Assembly (NCBI GenBank): GCA_002721305.1
Contig: PBKA01000013.1
Coordinates: 1 to 36,585, forward strand
Length of the DNA: 36,585 bases
Reading direction: 5' to 3'
From: Acidimicrobiaceae bacterium
Lineage (GTDB): Bacteria; Actinomycetota; Acidimicrobiia; Acidimicrobiales; Poriferisodalaceae
The notes beneath the pieces were generated by a model that saw only the letters and a list, made by a program, of their open reading frames with translations, ran no database searches and was not told the DNA's origin. This document shows, in pieces, positions 14,005 through 22,151 of this stretch (within the stretch, counting starts at the first letter, position 1; each line of letters opens with the position of its first letter). A program made the translations under genes and the position numbers.

Positions 14005-15309
14005 GTGCTACGCCGTATTGACCTCCGGGGCATGAAAGGGCCATTGGCTTCTCAGTTGCCGCGCTTTGATTTGGATGCAGACGTTCCGGTAAGTGCGGTG
14101 AGAGAGATTATCTCCGAGGTTCGAAATGGAGGTGACCAAGCCATTCGGTCGCTAACTTCGCAATTTGACAGAGTAGATGTAACGGACCCCCTCGTTGGCA
14201 AAGATGCTTTGAGCGACGCTTGGCATTCGTTGGATTCGCGCTTATCTGATGCCCTGCAACTGGCACATGATCGAATCTTGAAATTTCACAAACATGAAAC
14301 CGCTGAGTCCCATGCGATGACCGAAGATGGGATAACAGTCCTGAGTGTTTCTCAACCAGTAGAACGCGCAGGGTTGTACGTTCCAGGAGGTCTTGCGGTT
14401 TACCCTTCGACGGTCTTAATGACCGCGTTGCCAGCGAGAGCGGCGGGAGTTGAAGAAACAGTCGTTTGCACGCCTCCGAACCCCTCAGGTGACATCGACA
14501 AGGTTGTTTTAGCCTCGGCCTACCTTTGTGGTGTCGACGAGGTCTACAAGATGGGGGGCGTGCAGGCGATAGCCGCCATGGCATACGGAACGGAAACCAT
14601 CAAACCAGTCGACGTGATAGCGGGTCCTGGCAACGCATGGGTAGCGACTGCAAAGCGGGAAGTTGCGGGAACGGTTGGAATTGCAGCTGCATTTGCTGGA
14701 CCTTCAGAGATAGTGGTCGTAGGCGATGAAAGTTGTCCAAGCAGCTCCGCCGCTGTTGATTTGGTTCTGCAAGCCGAACATGGACCGGGGGGCCGAGCGT
14801 GGCTGGTGACTTGGAGTGAGAATTACGCCGAAGAGGTGGAAGCAGCGATGGAACAGATTGTTTCTCTCTCGCCTAGGAAAGCCGAAACCTTAGACACTCT
14901 CACCGAAGATGGTTACCTGTGTCTGGTCGACAGTCCAATTGACGCAATAGAAGTCGTCAACGAAATCGCTCCGGAACATCTGCAACTGATGTGTGAGGGA
15001 GCGAGCGGGTTGGTGGAATCTGTTCGAAATGCGGGGGCAGTGTTCCTCGGCGGTTGGGCCCCGGCTTCAATTGGTGACTATGTGGCGGGGCCGTCGCACG
15101 TGCTACCCACCGCGGGAACGGCTCGATTCAGTGGCGCGTTGACAGTTGATGATTTCCAGAAGCGAATGCACGTCGTCGAAGTTTCCAAGGACGGATTTGA
15201 TGCCGTTGCCGATGCTGTGGCGGAGTTAGCTCAAGCTGAAGGTTTGTGGGCTCACGCGGCCTCAGTTCAAGATCGTCAACGATGGGCCGATGAGGGAGTA
15301 GGGCCATGA
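14005..15309 (+). CDS. hisD: Histidinol dehydrogenase
   Basis: Zinc enzyme oxidising L-histidinol to L-histidine in two NAD+-dependent steps. The 434-residue product has family segments V-E-R-A-G-L-Y-V-P-G-G near residue 118, G-P-G-N-A-W-V-A-T-A-K-R-E-V and F-A-G-P-S-E-I-V-V. Further on are Q-A-E-H-G-P-G-G, A-P-E-H-L-Q-L with the catalytic Glu-His, and G-D-Y-V-A-G-P-S-H-V-L-P-T. GTG 14005 gives the usual start L-R-R-I-D-L-R-G; the open frame extends left to 13831, but that part runs antisense through the 69-residue gene. First gene of the his operon; its stop overlaps the hisC ATG by 4 bases. Confidence 0.95.
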   Translation: MLRRIDLRGMKGPLASQLPRFDLDADVPVSAVREIISEVRNGGDQAIRSLTSQFDRVDVTDPLVGKDALSDAWHSLDSRLSDALQLAHDRILKFHKHETAESHAMTEDGITVLSVSQPVERAGLYVPGGLAVYPSTVLMTALPARAAGVEETVVCTPPNPSGDIDKVVLASAYLCGVDEVYKMGGVQAIAAMAYGTETIKPVDVIAGPGNAWVATAKREVAGTVGIAAAFAGPSEIVVVGDESCPSSSAAVDLVLQAEHGPGGRAWLVTWSENYAEEVEAAMEQIVSLSPRKAETLDTLTEDGYLCLVDSPIDAIEVVNEIAPEHLQLMCEGASGLVESVRNAGAVFLGGWAPASIGDYVAGPSHVLPTAGTARFSGALTVDDFQKRMHVVEVSKDGFDAVADAVAELAQAEGLWAHAASVQDRQRWADEGVGP

Positions 15310-16382
15310 GGCGACCCCTAGTCCGCGACGATTTGAGGTCTATGGACGGATACCACTCTCCGCAGGTCAAGGTAGATGTGCGACTCAATACCAATGAAGC
15401 TCCGGTCGCTCCTCCGGCCGAGTTTCAGGCAGCGTTCTTAGAGGAAGTGGCGAATGTCGATTGGCATCGCTACCCGGACCGCTTAGCGCAGTCCTTGAGA
15501 GAGGATCTAGCTGCTCTTCATCAAGTCGAAGCGGATCAGATATTTGTCGCAAATGGATCGAACGAAGTGTTGCAAACGCTGTGCCTCACTTTCGGCGGTC
15601 ACGGACGAACCGCCGTGACGTTTGAACCCACATATGCGATGTACGGCCAAATTGCCCGAACCACCCAATGCCGGGTTGTTGAAGTTGATCGAGATGAAGG
15701 ATTCAGAATCCCTATGTCTGGTTTGGAAGACGTGATTACCTCGGAGAAACCAGACCTAATGTTTCTATGTTCCCCGAACAACCCCACCGGTACAGCTGAA
15801 AGTGAAGAAATTGTTGAAGCAGCAGTGTCGCTGTCACCGGGAGTTGTTGTGGTCGATGAGGCCTACGGCCAGTTCGCGGATTTCAGTGCAATCGAAAAGT
15901 TGAATCAGAGCAGTGCGCCAGAATCACTGGTGGTGACACGAACCTTCTCCAAGACGTGGTCCATGGCTGGAGTTCGTCTGGGCTATTGCGTAGCACCCCA
16001 ATGGATGTTGCCTGAGTTCGAGAAGGTCGTTCTGCCATACCACCTCGACTCTGTGAAGCAGATTGCCGGGCGGATAGCTCTCAGATTCCATGACCAGATG
16101 GAACAACGCGTGGCGCAAATATCTGAGGAACGACAACGAGTTTCTGACGCTCTCGCTCGCCTAGGCTTCGACGTGTTCCCTTCGCAAGCAAACTTCATCA
16201 TGTTCAGGTCAAGTCCATGTGGCCTGGAGGGGAATGAACTGTGGCAGCGGCTCTTAGCGAAGTCGATTTTGGTCAGGGATTGCTCCGGTTGGCCAAGGTT
16301 AAGTGACTGTCTACGGGTGACCCTAGGAACCGAATCTGAAAACAATATGTTTCTCGAAGCCGTCAAGGAGGCGATCGAATGA
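15306..16382 (+). CDS. hisC: Histidinol-phosphate aminotransferase
   Basis: PLP-dependent class I/II aminotransferase converting imidazole-acetol phosphate to histidinol phosphate. The 358-residue protein has N-T-N-E-A-P near the N-terminus, G-S-N-E-V-L for cofactor phosphate, C-S-P-N-N-P-T-G, V-V-D-E-A-Y and the PLP-Lys segment T-F-S-K-T-W-S-M-A-G-V-R-L-G-Y. Overlaps of 4 bases with hisD and hisB show tight translational coupling. Related aminotransferases may act on Phe or Tyr, but operon context makes HisC secure. Confidence 0.95.
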   Translation: MRRPLVRDDLRSMDGYHSPQVKVDVRLNTNEAPVAPPAEFQAAFLEEVANVDWHRYPDRLAQSLREDLAALHQVEADQIFVANGSNEVLQTLCLTFGGHGRTAVTFEPTYAMYGQIARTTQCRVVEVDRDEGFRIPMSGLEDVITSEKPDLMFLCSPNNPTGTAESEEIVEAAVSLSPGVVVVDEAYGQFADFSAIEKLNQSSAPESLVVTRTFSKTWSMAGVRLGYCVAPQWMLPEFEKVVLPYHLDSVKQIAGRIALRFHDQMEQRVAQISEERQRVSDALARLGFDVFPSQANFIMFRSSPCGLEGNELWQRLLAKSILVRDCSGWPRLSDCLRVTLGTESENNMFLEAVKEAIE

Positions 16383-16969
16383 CACGACAAGCTGAATGTC
16401 AACGGAAAACAAAAGAAACCAACATTGACTTGTCCATCAACGTAGATGGTTCCGGCCAAGCGGAGATAAGCACAGGTCTCCCGTTCTTCGATCACATGCT
16501 TAGTCAGTTGGGAAAGCACTCCCGCTTCGACCTAAGCGTCAACTGCGAAGGCGACATCGATATTGACTCACATCACACCGTCGAAGATGTCGGTATCGCT
16601 TTAGGAGAAGCATTGAGGGAAGCGTTAGGGGACAAACAAGGGGTTCGCCGATTCGCTTCGATAGCGGTTCCCCTTGACGAAGCGGCCGTGGACGTTGTCC
16701 TGGACCTTTCGGGTCGCCCATTCCTGCATTACGAGATCGATCCGCCAGGGGAGAAAATCCTGGGCGACCCTCCGTTTGACCCTCAGCTCTGCGAAGAGTT
16801 CTGGCGTGCCTTTGTCATGGCCTCAGGGATCACATTGCACTTAGTGTTGGTCCGCGGGAGAAACACACATCACATCATCGAGGCGAGCTTTAAAGGGGTT
16901 GCACGAGCGTTGTATGACGCGGTTCGAATAGCAGATGATGTGATGCCTTCAACTAAAGGTGTGCTGTGA
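16379..16969 (+). CDS. hisB: Imidazoleglycerol-phosphate dehydratase
   Basis: Manganese enzyme dehydrating imidazoleglycerol phosphate to imidazole-acetol phosphate. The 196-residue product is the monofunctional form, without the N-terminal histidinol-phosphatase of enterobacterial HisB. Metal-binding motifs are F-F-D-H-M-L, D-S-H-H-T-V-E-D-V-G-I and the C-terminal H-H-I-I-E-A-S-F-K. The histidinol phosphatase must be encoded elsewhere. It overlaps hisC by 4 bases and its stop is 10 bases before the hisH start. Confidence 0.96.
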   Translation: MTRQAECQRKTKETNIDLSINVDGSGQAEISTGLPFFDHMLSQLGKHSRFDLSVNCEGDIDIDSHHTVEDVGIALGEALREALGDKQGVRRFASIAVPLDEAAVDVVLDLSGRPFLHYEIDPPGEKILGDPPFDPQLCEEFWRAFVMASGITLHLVLVRGRNTHHIIEASFKGVARALYDAVRIADDVMPSTKGVL

Positions 16970-16979
16970 GGAATACCTG

Positions 16980-17612
16980 GTGAAAGAATTCGAAGCAGGA
17001 CCCCTTATAGCCGTTTTGGACTACGGCATCGGGAATTTACGTTCAGCTCAAAAGGGGTTTCAACGGGTGGGGGCTGACGTTCGTTTAACTGCTGACAGAG
17101 GTTTAGTTGCGGATGCCAATGCCGTAGTCCTACCCGGCGTTGGTCACTTCGGGGCTTGTATGACGCAATTGAGAAAAGCGAAATTGGACGAAGTCGCCTA
17201 CGCCGCAATCGAAGCCGGCACTCCTTTCTTAGGCATTTGTGTAGGTATGCAGATGTTGTTTGAGAGTTCAGAAGAAGCTCCGAAAGTCACCGGTTTAGGG
17301 ATACTTCCGGGCCAGGTGCGTCTCCTACCGGAAGGTTTGCCGCGCCCTCAGATGCAATGGAATCAGTTAAATATTGTCCGCCCCGAATGCCCGCTCCTCA
17401 ATGGCATTGATGATCGCTCTTGGATGTACTTCGTGCATAGTTACGCAGCGGAAACCAACTCGAAGTTCGTCGTAGCCACTTGTGAATATGGAACTGAAGT
17501 CACGGCAATGGTTGAGCACGGATCTTTGTGGGCGACTCAGTTTCACCCTGAAAAATCTGGCGAACTAGGGCGTCTGTTTGCCAGCAACTTTTGTGCACAG
17601 ATCGGAATCTGA
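16980..17612 (+). CDS. hisH: Imidazole glycerol phosphate synthase glutaminase subunit
   Basis: Class I glutamine amidotransferase that supplies ammonia to HisF. The 210-residue protein has V-L-D-Y-G-I-G-N-L-R-S at its start, the nucleophile Cys in F-L-G-I-C-V-G-M-Q, the oxyanion region P-G-V-G-H-F-G, and the His-Glu of the triad in Q-F-H-P-E-K-S. GTG 16980 is chosen because a GAGG lies 8 bases upstream; a GTG at 16959 in frame would overlap hisB. The stop overlaps the hisA ATG by one base. Confidence 0.95.
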   Translation: MKEFEAGPLIAVLDYGIGNLRSAQKGFQRVGADVRLTADRGLVADANAVVLPGVGHFGACMTQLRKAKLDEVAYAAIEAGTPFLGICVGMQMLFESSEEAPKVTGLGILPGQVRLLPEGLPRPQMQWNQLNIVRPECPLLNGIDDRSWMYFVHSYAAETNSKFVVATCEYGTEVTAMVEHGSLWATQFHPEKSGELGRLFASNFCAQIGI

Positions 17613-18349
17613 TGAGTTTCGACTTGTATCCAGCCATTGATTTGCGAGATGGTCGCTGTGTTCGATTGATCCAAGGCGACTACGACCGTGAGGTCCGATA
17701 CGAGGTTGATCCGGTAGAGGTGGCGGTCTCGTTCCAACAGCACGGAGCTCGGTGGATTCATGTGGTTGATCTGGATGCTGCTCGATCAGGCAAGCAACAG
17801 AACTTGGGCACGATCTCCGCTATAGCGGACGCGGTGCAGGTCCCTGTGCAATGCGGAGGAGGGGTGCGCAGTGTCGATGCGGCGAAAGCGTTGTTTGAGG
17901 CCGGAGTTTCGAGGTGTGTGATTGGGACAGCAGCGGTCGAAAATCCTACGTTGTTGGATGAAGTAGTTGCCCTAGGACACAACGTTGCTGTCGCTTTGGA
18001 TGTGCGAGGTGAGAATGTTGCTATCCAAGGTTGGGAACGTGACAGCGGTGTAAAGATTCTCGAGTTGTTAGCCCGTTATGAGGACGGCGGTGCGGAGGCA
18101 GTGGTGGTGACACAGATCGCCCACGATGGAATGGGGGTTGGCCCAGATGTTGGTGGACTCAGCGAGGTGCTGGCGGCTACTTCACTCAAGGTCATTGCAA
18201 GTGGCGGGGTTGGGTCTCTTCAGCACATAGCTGACTTGGTTCGCCTCCGCGTTGAAGGGAAAGCCCTAGCAGGGGTGGTAGTGGGTAAGGCCATTCACGA
18301 CGGGACCATCGGAGTGCCCGCCGCACTTGAGACGATTAGAGAACTATGA
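17612..18349 (+). CDS. hisA: ProFAR isomerase
   Basis: Isomerises ProFAR to PRFAR, an Amadori rearrangement in a TIM barrel. The 245-residue product has the catalytic Asp in P-A-I-D-L-R-D-G at the N-terminus and the second in V-A-L-D-V-R-G, with phosphate-binding C-G-G-G-V-R-S and A-S-G-G-V-G-S. In many actinobacteria HisA also performs the TrpF reaction (PriA); here a separate trpF lies in the trp cluster, so a HisA-only role is likely though not proven. ATG 17612 directly follows hisH (TGATG). Confidence 0.93.
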   Translation: MSFDLYPAIDLRDGRCVRLIQGDYDREVRYEVDPVEVAVSFQQHGARWIHVVDLDAARSGKQQNLGTISAIADAVQVPVQCGGGVRSVDAAKALFEAGVSRCVIGTAAVENPTLLDEVVALGHNVAVALDVRGENVAIQGWERDSGVKILELLARYEDGGAEAVVVTQIAHDGMGVGPDVGGLSEVLAATSLKVIASGGVGSLQHIADLVRLRVEGKALAGVVVGKAIHDGTIGVPAALETIREL

Positions 18350-19119
18350 AATCCGTAAGGGTTATTCCCTGCCTAGATGTGGACAGAGGTCGAGTTGTCA
18401 AAGGTGTCAATTTCGTTGGTCTGCGCGATGCCGGCGACCCGGTTGAATTAGCTGCCCGTTATGACGCCGAAGGTGCAGATGAGGTCGTCTTTTTAGATAT
18501 CACCGCAAGTTCGGACAATAGGCACACAATTGTGGAGCTAGCTGAAAGAGTTGCAGAGGAGGTCTTCATACCGTTCACGATTGGTGGAGGCGTTCGGACC
18601 GTTGACGATGCCCGGGTCCTGCTTCGCGCTGGGGCCGACAAAGTTTCAGTAAATTCGGCTGCTGTAAAAGATCCGAGCTTGATCGAAAATCTCGCAGCAG
18701 CATTCGGTAGCCAATGTGTCGTGGTGGCCATCGACGCAAAGGGGAACGAAGACGAGAGTTGGAATGTGTACGTAAATGGGGGCCGCGAAGATACGGGGCT
18801 GGGTGCTGTTGCTTGGGCCCAGGAGGTCGCTGAACTCGGAGCAGGGGAAATCCTCCTCACTTCGATGGATGGAGATGGCACACGGAATGGTTATGACCTT
18901 GAGCTAACCAGAGCCATTGTTGAAGCGGTAAAGGTTCCAGTAATCGCTAGCGGGGGAGTGGGCACGCTAGATCATTTGGTGAGCGGAGCTATCGACGGCG
19001 GAGCGGATGCTTTGCTCGCGGCGTCAATCTTTCATTTCGGTGAATACAGTGTGCGGGCGGCCAAAGAGGCTCTTTTGGCTGCGGGGGTGACAGTGCGACC
19101 CCCGTTTGATGGGGAGTGA
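18346..19119 (+). CDS. hisF: Imidazole glycerol phosphate synthase cyclase subunit
   Basis: Cyclase partner of HisH; uses ammonia and PRFAR to make imidazoleglycerol phosphate and AICAR. The 257-residue TIM barrel has the catalytic Asp in P-C-L-D-V-D-R-G, the second in V-A-I-D-A-K-G, the phosphate sites G-G-G-V-R-T and A-S-G-G-V-G-T, and [11 protein letters not shown] 4-base ATGA overlap joins it to hisA. It is the last gene of the his run; the next gene appears to have its own promoter. Confidence 0.96.
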   Translation: MKSVRVIPCLDVDRGRVVKGVNFVGLRDAGDPVELAARYDAEGADEVVFLDITASSDNRHTIVELAERVAEEVFIPFTIGGGVRTVDDARVLLRAGADKVSVNSAAVKDPSLIENLAAAFGSQCVVVAIDAKGNEDESWNVYVNGGREDTGLGAVAWAQEVAELGAGEILLTSMDGDGTRNGYDLELTRAIVEAVKVPVIASGGVGTLDHLVSGAIDGGADALLAASIFHFGEYSVRAAKEALLAAGVTVRPPFDGE

Positions 19120-19134
19120 GACCCTTCCATCGGA

Positions 19135-19140
19135 TAGTTT
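19135..19140 (+). promoter_or_regulatory. -10 element TAGTTT for the leaderless acyl-CoA ligase gene
   Basis: TAGTTT ends 6 bases before the ATG at 19147 in the 27-base gap after hisF. Confidence 0.5.
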
Positions 19141-19146
19141 CAGAAT

Positions 19147-20736
19147 ATGAGCTATCCGGGTATTCACGCTGCATCAAACCCTGACAAAGTTGCCGTCGTA
19201 ATGGCGAGGACAGGGGACTCGTTGTCCTACCGAGAGTTGGAAGATAGGTCGTGTCGTTTCGCGCAGATGATGTGGGAGGCCGGTCTTCGGTCAGGTGACC
19301 ACATCGCTATTTTCGCCGACAACCACATCCGTTACTTCGAAGCCTTTTGGGCCGCGATGCGAAGTGGGTTGTATTTCACGACCGTTAACCGATTTCTTAC
19401 CGCTGAGGAAGCTGCATACATTGTGCAAGATTGTGGTGCTCAAGTTCTCGTGGCCAGTGAAGCCGTGCGAGACGTAGCCGTTGAAATGTTGCCCTTAATC
19501 CCCAACTGCCCAGTGCGTTTGATGTTCGATAATGCCGCTGACGGTTTCGAAAGCTTCGAAACAGTTGTCGACCAATACCCCACCGACCCGTTGGATGAGC
19601 AGCCAAGAGGTTCTCTTATGCTTTACAGCTCTGGAACCACGGGAAAACCCAAGGGTATTAAGCGGCCCCTCGATGGCACCCAGATAACCGATCCGGATCT
19701 CATCGGAGCTGGTTTGGTTGGGGGACTTTTCGGAATGAGCGCAGAGTCGGTGTACCTGTCTCCAGCACCGTTGTACCACTCCGCCCCACTGGGATTCACC
19801 ACTGGGACTCAGTCAGTCGGGGGCACAGTAGTGGTTCTAGAGAAGTTCGATCCGCAGGAAGCATTGCAGGCCATCGAAGTTCACGGTGTGACCCATTCGC
19901 AGTGGGTGCCCACAATGTTCACGCGGATGTTGAAGCTTTCAGAGCAGGAACGTAAGAAACGAGATCTTTCGACTCATCAGGTAGCTATACACGCTGCTGC
20001 GCCCTGTCCTGTGGAGGTAAAGAGACAGATGCTTGATTGGTGGGGTCCGATCCTTCACGAATACTACGCAGGAACAGAGCTCAATGGCTTTTGCTACGTG
20101 GGGCCAGACGAATGGATCGCTCACCCCGGCACGGTCGGTAAACCATTGATCGGAACCTTGCACATTTGTGATGAGGACGGAACAGAATTGCCGACAGGGG
20201 AGTCAGGACTGATCTATTTCGAACGAGAGGAACAAACTTTTGAATACCACCGAGCGCCGGACAAAACTCGGAGTTCCCAGCACCCCGACCATCCACTATG
20301 GACGACGCTTGGCGATGTAGGTCGCGTTGACGAAGACGGCTTCTTGTATTTGACCGACCGGAAAGCCTTCATGATCATCTCTGGAGGCGTGAACATTTAC
20401 CCTCAGGAGATTGAAGACTGCCTGATTCTTCACCCGGAGGTTACCGACGTAGCGGTTTTCGGGGTCCCGAATGAAGACTTCGGTGAAGAAGTGAAGGCCG
20501 TAGTTCAACCTGTAGAAGGAGCGACCGGAGACGAGCAACTAGCTAAGCGACTACTTGAGTTCGCTCGAGAACACATAGCGGGGTACAAAGTGCCCCGCTC
20601 AGTTGATTTTCTGGACGAGTTGCCCCGACTGCCGACAGGGAAGCTCTACAAGCGGTTGTTGCGCGACGAGTATTGGGGAGGGGACACCGACTCGGATGCC
20701 ACGGTATCTCCCATTGAACAAATCACTGACTCTTGA
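19147..20736 (+). CDS. Fatty-acid--CoA ligase (AMP-forming)
   Basis: An adenylate-forming enzyme of 529 residues that activates a carboxylic acid as acyl-AMP and transfers it to CoA. Core motifs are Y-S-S-G-T-T-G-K-P-K-G (ATP loop, near residue 160), E-Y-Y-A-G-T-E-L-N-G, G-D-V-G-R-V-D-E-D-G with the hinge Asp, L-T-D-R, and the C-terminal catalytic Lys in P-T-G-K-L-Y-K-R. The N-terminal region is typical of FadD-like ligases in actinobacteria. Chain length cannot be deduced. It follows the his operon but uses a separate TAGTTT box. Confidence 0.9.
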   Translation: MSYPGIHAASNPDKVAVVMARTGDSLSYRELEDRSCRFAQMMWEAGLRSGDHIAIFADNHIRYFEAFWAAMRSGLYFTTVNRFLTAEEAAYIVQDCGAQVLVASEAVRDVAVEMLPLIPNCPVRLMFDNAADGFESFETVVDQYPTDPLDEQPRGSLMLYSSGTTGKPKGIKRPLDGTQITDPDLIGAGLVGGLFGMSAESVYLSPAPLYHSAPLGFTTGTQSVGGTVVVLEKFDPQEALQAIEVHGVTHSQWVPTMFTRMLKLSEQERKKRDLSTHQVAIHAAAPCPVEVKRQMLDWWGPILHEYYAGTELNGFCYVGPDEWIAHPGTVGKPLIGTLHICDEDGTELPTGESGLIYFEREEQTFEYHRAPDKTRSSQHPDHPLWTTLGDVGRVDEDGFLYLTDRKAFMIISGGVNIYPQEIEDCLILHPEVTDVAVFGVPNEDFGEEVKAVVQPVEGATGDEQLAKRLLEFAREHIAGYKVPRSVDFLDELPRLPTGKLYKRLLRDEYWGGDTDSDATVSPIEQITDS

Positions 20737-20843
20737 CAGCAATGGCCGGTGAATTGGAGATCGGGAATGCTTCTACATGTTGCTCAGTAAATAGGGCTCC
20801 AGCTTTGGTACCTTCTGCGATTATCCACATATAGGGGAAAGAG

Positions 20844-21131
20844 ATGTCTGTTTATTTCGTAGTCCAAGAAGAAGTTAACGACGCTGCCGGACTAGAGAGT
20901 TACATGGAAGCCGCCAAAGCTTCCTCCTTGGGACGCGGCAAGGCGCTCGTGGTTGATAACGCAGTAACCGCCGTAGAAGGAGCTTGGCATGGGTCACGTC
21001 TCGTCATTCTTGAGTTTGAGGATGATGACGCCTTCAGAGAATGGTACGACTCCCCTGAATACCAGAAAGCATTACCGTTGCGATTAGCCGCTACTGATTC
21101 ACGAGCCGCGCTAGTTCAAGGACTTCGTTAA
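20844..21131 (+). CDS. DUF1330 family protein
   Basis: A 95-residue dimeric alpha-beta barrel (ferredoxin-like) protein of the DUF1330 type. It shows the family pattern Y-F-V-V-Q-E near the N-terminus, a central V-E-G-A-W-H, and the segment F-R-E-W-Y-D-S-P-E-Y-Q-K-A-L-P-L-R. The biochemical role of the family is not established. A GGGGAAAG Shine-Dalgarno lies about 4 bases before the ATG. The 107-base gap upstream holds no gene that I can see. The next gene starts 7 bases after its stop. Confidence 0.88.
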   Translation: MSVYFVVQEEVNDAAGLESYMEAAKASSLGRGKALVVDNAVTAVEGAWHGSRLVILEFEDDDAFREWYDSPEYQKALPLRLAATDSRAALVQGLR

Positions 21132-21138
21132 ATCTTTC

Positions 21139-21471
21139 GTGGTGTTGGTGTACGACGGAGAATGCGAATTTTGTTGTCGCTGTGCCGATTGGGTCGCCAA
21201 GCGGGTACGTGTCGATATGAGTCCAGGTACGGGCGAGGACCTTCAACGTCTGGGACTTTCGTCACAGGAGGCGAAGCGTTCCCTTTGGTGGATTGACGGT
21301 GATCTTCGACTCTCTGGACACGAGGCAGTTGCCAAGATATTTCGAGATATGGGCGGCGCTTGGCGGGCGTTGGGGACAGCGATGACTGTTCCCCCAATAT
21401 CCTGGACATCTGCACTTTGCTACAGATTGGTCGCTGGGAATCGGCACCGATTCACGAAGAGACCGTCCTAG
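21139..21471 (+). CDS. DUF393/DCC1-like thiol-disulfide oxidoreductase family protein
   Basis: A 110-residue protein with the family start V-Y-D-G-E-C-E-F-C, giving the D-G-x-C-x-x-C thioredoxin-like redox motif, followed by a Cys at x3. Later segments such as S-L-W-W-I-D and G-H-E-A-V-A-K-I-F-R match DCC1 relatives. The redox partner is unknown. It starts at GTG 21139 or GTG 21142. It overlaps nothing and is probably cotranscribed with the DUF1330 gene. Its end is 8 bases from the convergent hydrolase gene. Confidence 0.82.
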   Translation: MVLVYDGECEFCCRCADWVAKRVRVDMSPGTGEDLQRLGLSSQEAKRSLWWIDGDLRLSGHEAVAKIFRDMGGAWRALGTAMTVPPISWTSALCYRLVAGNRHRFTKRPS

Positions 21472-21479
21472 GGGTTACA

Positions 21480-22127
21480 TCAAGAAAAGCCAACGGTCTC
21501 CGCGATGAATGAGTTAACGAGATCTACAACCGGTTGGGTTCGCCCAACTAGGAAGTGGTCTGCCTGCGGAATTTCTTCGATCTTGGTTTCAGCCCATTCA
21601 GCGGAAATGCTTTGGGCTTCGTTGAATGAACGGAACTGGTCGTTCTCTGGCACAAGGAGAAGGGTTGGTCGCTCATCAGAACCGGCCGTCATCTGAGCGG
21701 GTTCGAGCAATGCAAGAGGTGTTGCTATTCCGACCCAGCCAGCGAGAGCGGTTTCGCTGGCCGTCAATGAGACATCTGCGCCAAAGGAGTAACCAACTGA
21801 GAACAGTGGTGTCGATCGCATCAAGTTCACTGCGCATTCAAAGGCTGCTTGGGCATCTAGAACTTCCAGTTTTCCGTCCCCGTGGGTTCCTCCTGAGTTC
21901 CGGACCCCTCGGAAGTTGTACCTCAATGTGGCTATCGAGGCCTCTGGTAAAGCTTCAAATAGGGCTTGGACCACGTTGTTGTGCATATCGCCGCCGTACA
22001 AAGGGTGAGGGTGTGAAAGTACTGCGATTGCCCTTGTTGAGGCCGGAATCAGGAATTCGCCTTCCAAAGAGACTCCGTCGCTTGTCGTAAAATTTGCTTT
22101 TTGAGGTATTCCAGCGTCCGTGTTCAT
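21480..22127 (-). CDS. Alpha/beta hydrolase
   Basis: A 215-residue alpha/beta hydrolase resembling small KAN/TEX30-type and CocE-like bacterial hydrolases. The oxyanion region S-H-P-H-P-L-Y-G-G-D-M-H-N-N-V-V is followed by L-R-Y-N-F-R-G-V-R-N-S-G-G. The nucleophile elbow is G-Y-S-F-G-A-D near residue 117, and the acid and His are likely in P-E-N-D-Q and A-D-H-F-L-V-G. Esterase or thioesterase activity is plausible; the substrate is unknown. It is divergent from the GroES-like gene, sharing a palindromic promoter. Confidence 0.85.
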   Translation of the reverse strand: MNTDAGIPQKANFTTSDGVSLEGEFLIPASTRAIAVLSHPHPLYGGDMHNNVVQALFEALPEASIATLRYNFRGVRNSGGTHGDGKLEVLDAQAAFECAVNLMRSTPLFSVGYSFGADVSLTASETALAGWVGIATPLALLEPAQMTAGSDERPTLLLVPENDQFRSFNEAQSISAEWAETKIEEIPQADHFLVGRTQPVVDLVNSFIAETVGFS

Positions 22128-22135
22128 GCCTGCAA

Positions 22136-22141
22136 ACGGTA
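22136..22141 (-). promoter_or_regulatory. -10 element TACCGT for the alpha/beta hydrolase gene
   Basis: On the minus strand TACCGT ends 8 bases before the ATG at 22127, so the leader would be absent or 1-2 bases. It is half of the palindrome ACGGTACCGT (22136-22145) shared with the divergent gene. Confidence 0.45.
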
Positions 22142-22145
22142 CCGT
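22140..22145 (+). promoter_or_regulatory. -10 element TACCGT for the leaderless GroES-like gene
   Basis: TACCGT ends 6 bases before the GTG at 22152. It overlaps the opposite-strand TACCGT by two bases within a 10-base perfect palindrome. Confidence 0.5.
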
Positions 22146-22151
22146 GCCATC

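Noticed and set aside
14108-14584. 158-codon minus-strand frame
   Set aside because: Antisense shadow of hisD with an Arg/Pro-rich, low-complexity product.
20737-20843. Small gene or promoter in the 107-base gap
   Set aside because: No plausible coding frame. AT-rich patches (for example TATAGG at the end) could be a -10, but the adjacent Shine-Dalgarno makes the geometry ambiguous.
21626-22090. 154-codon plus-strand frame
   Set aside because: Antisense to the alpha/beta hydrolase, whose motifs are clear.
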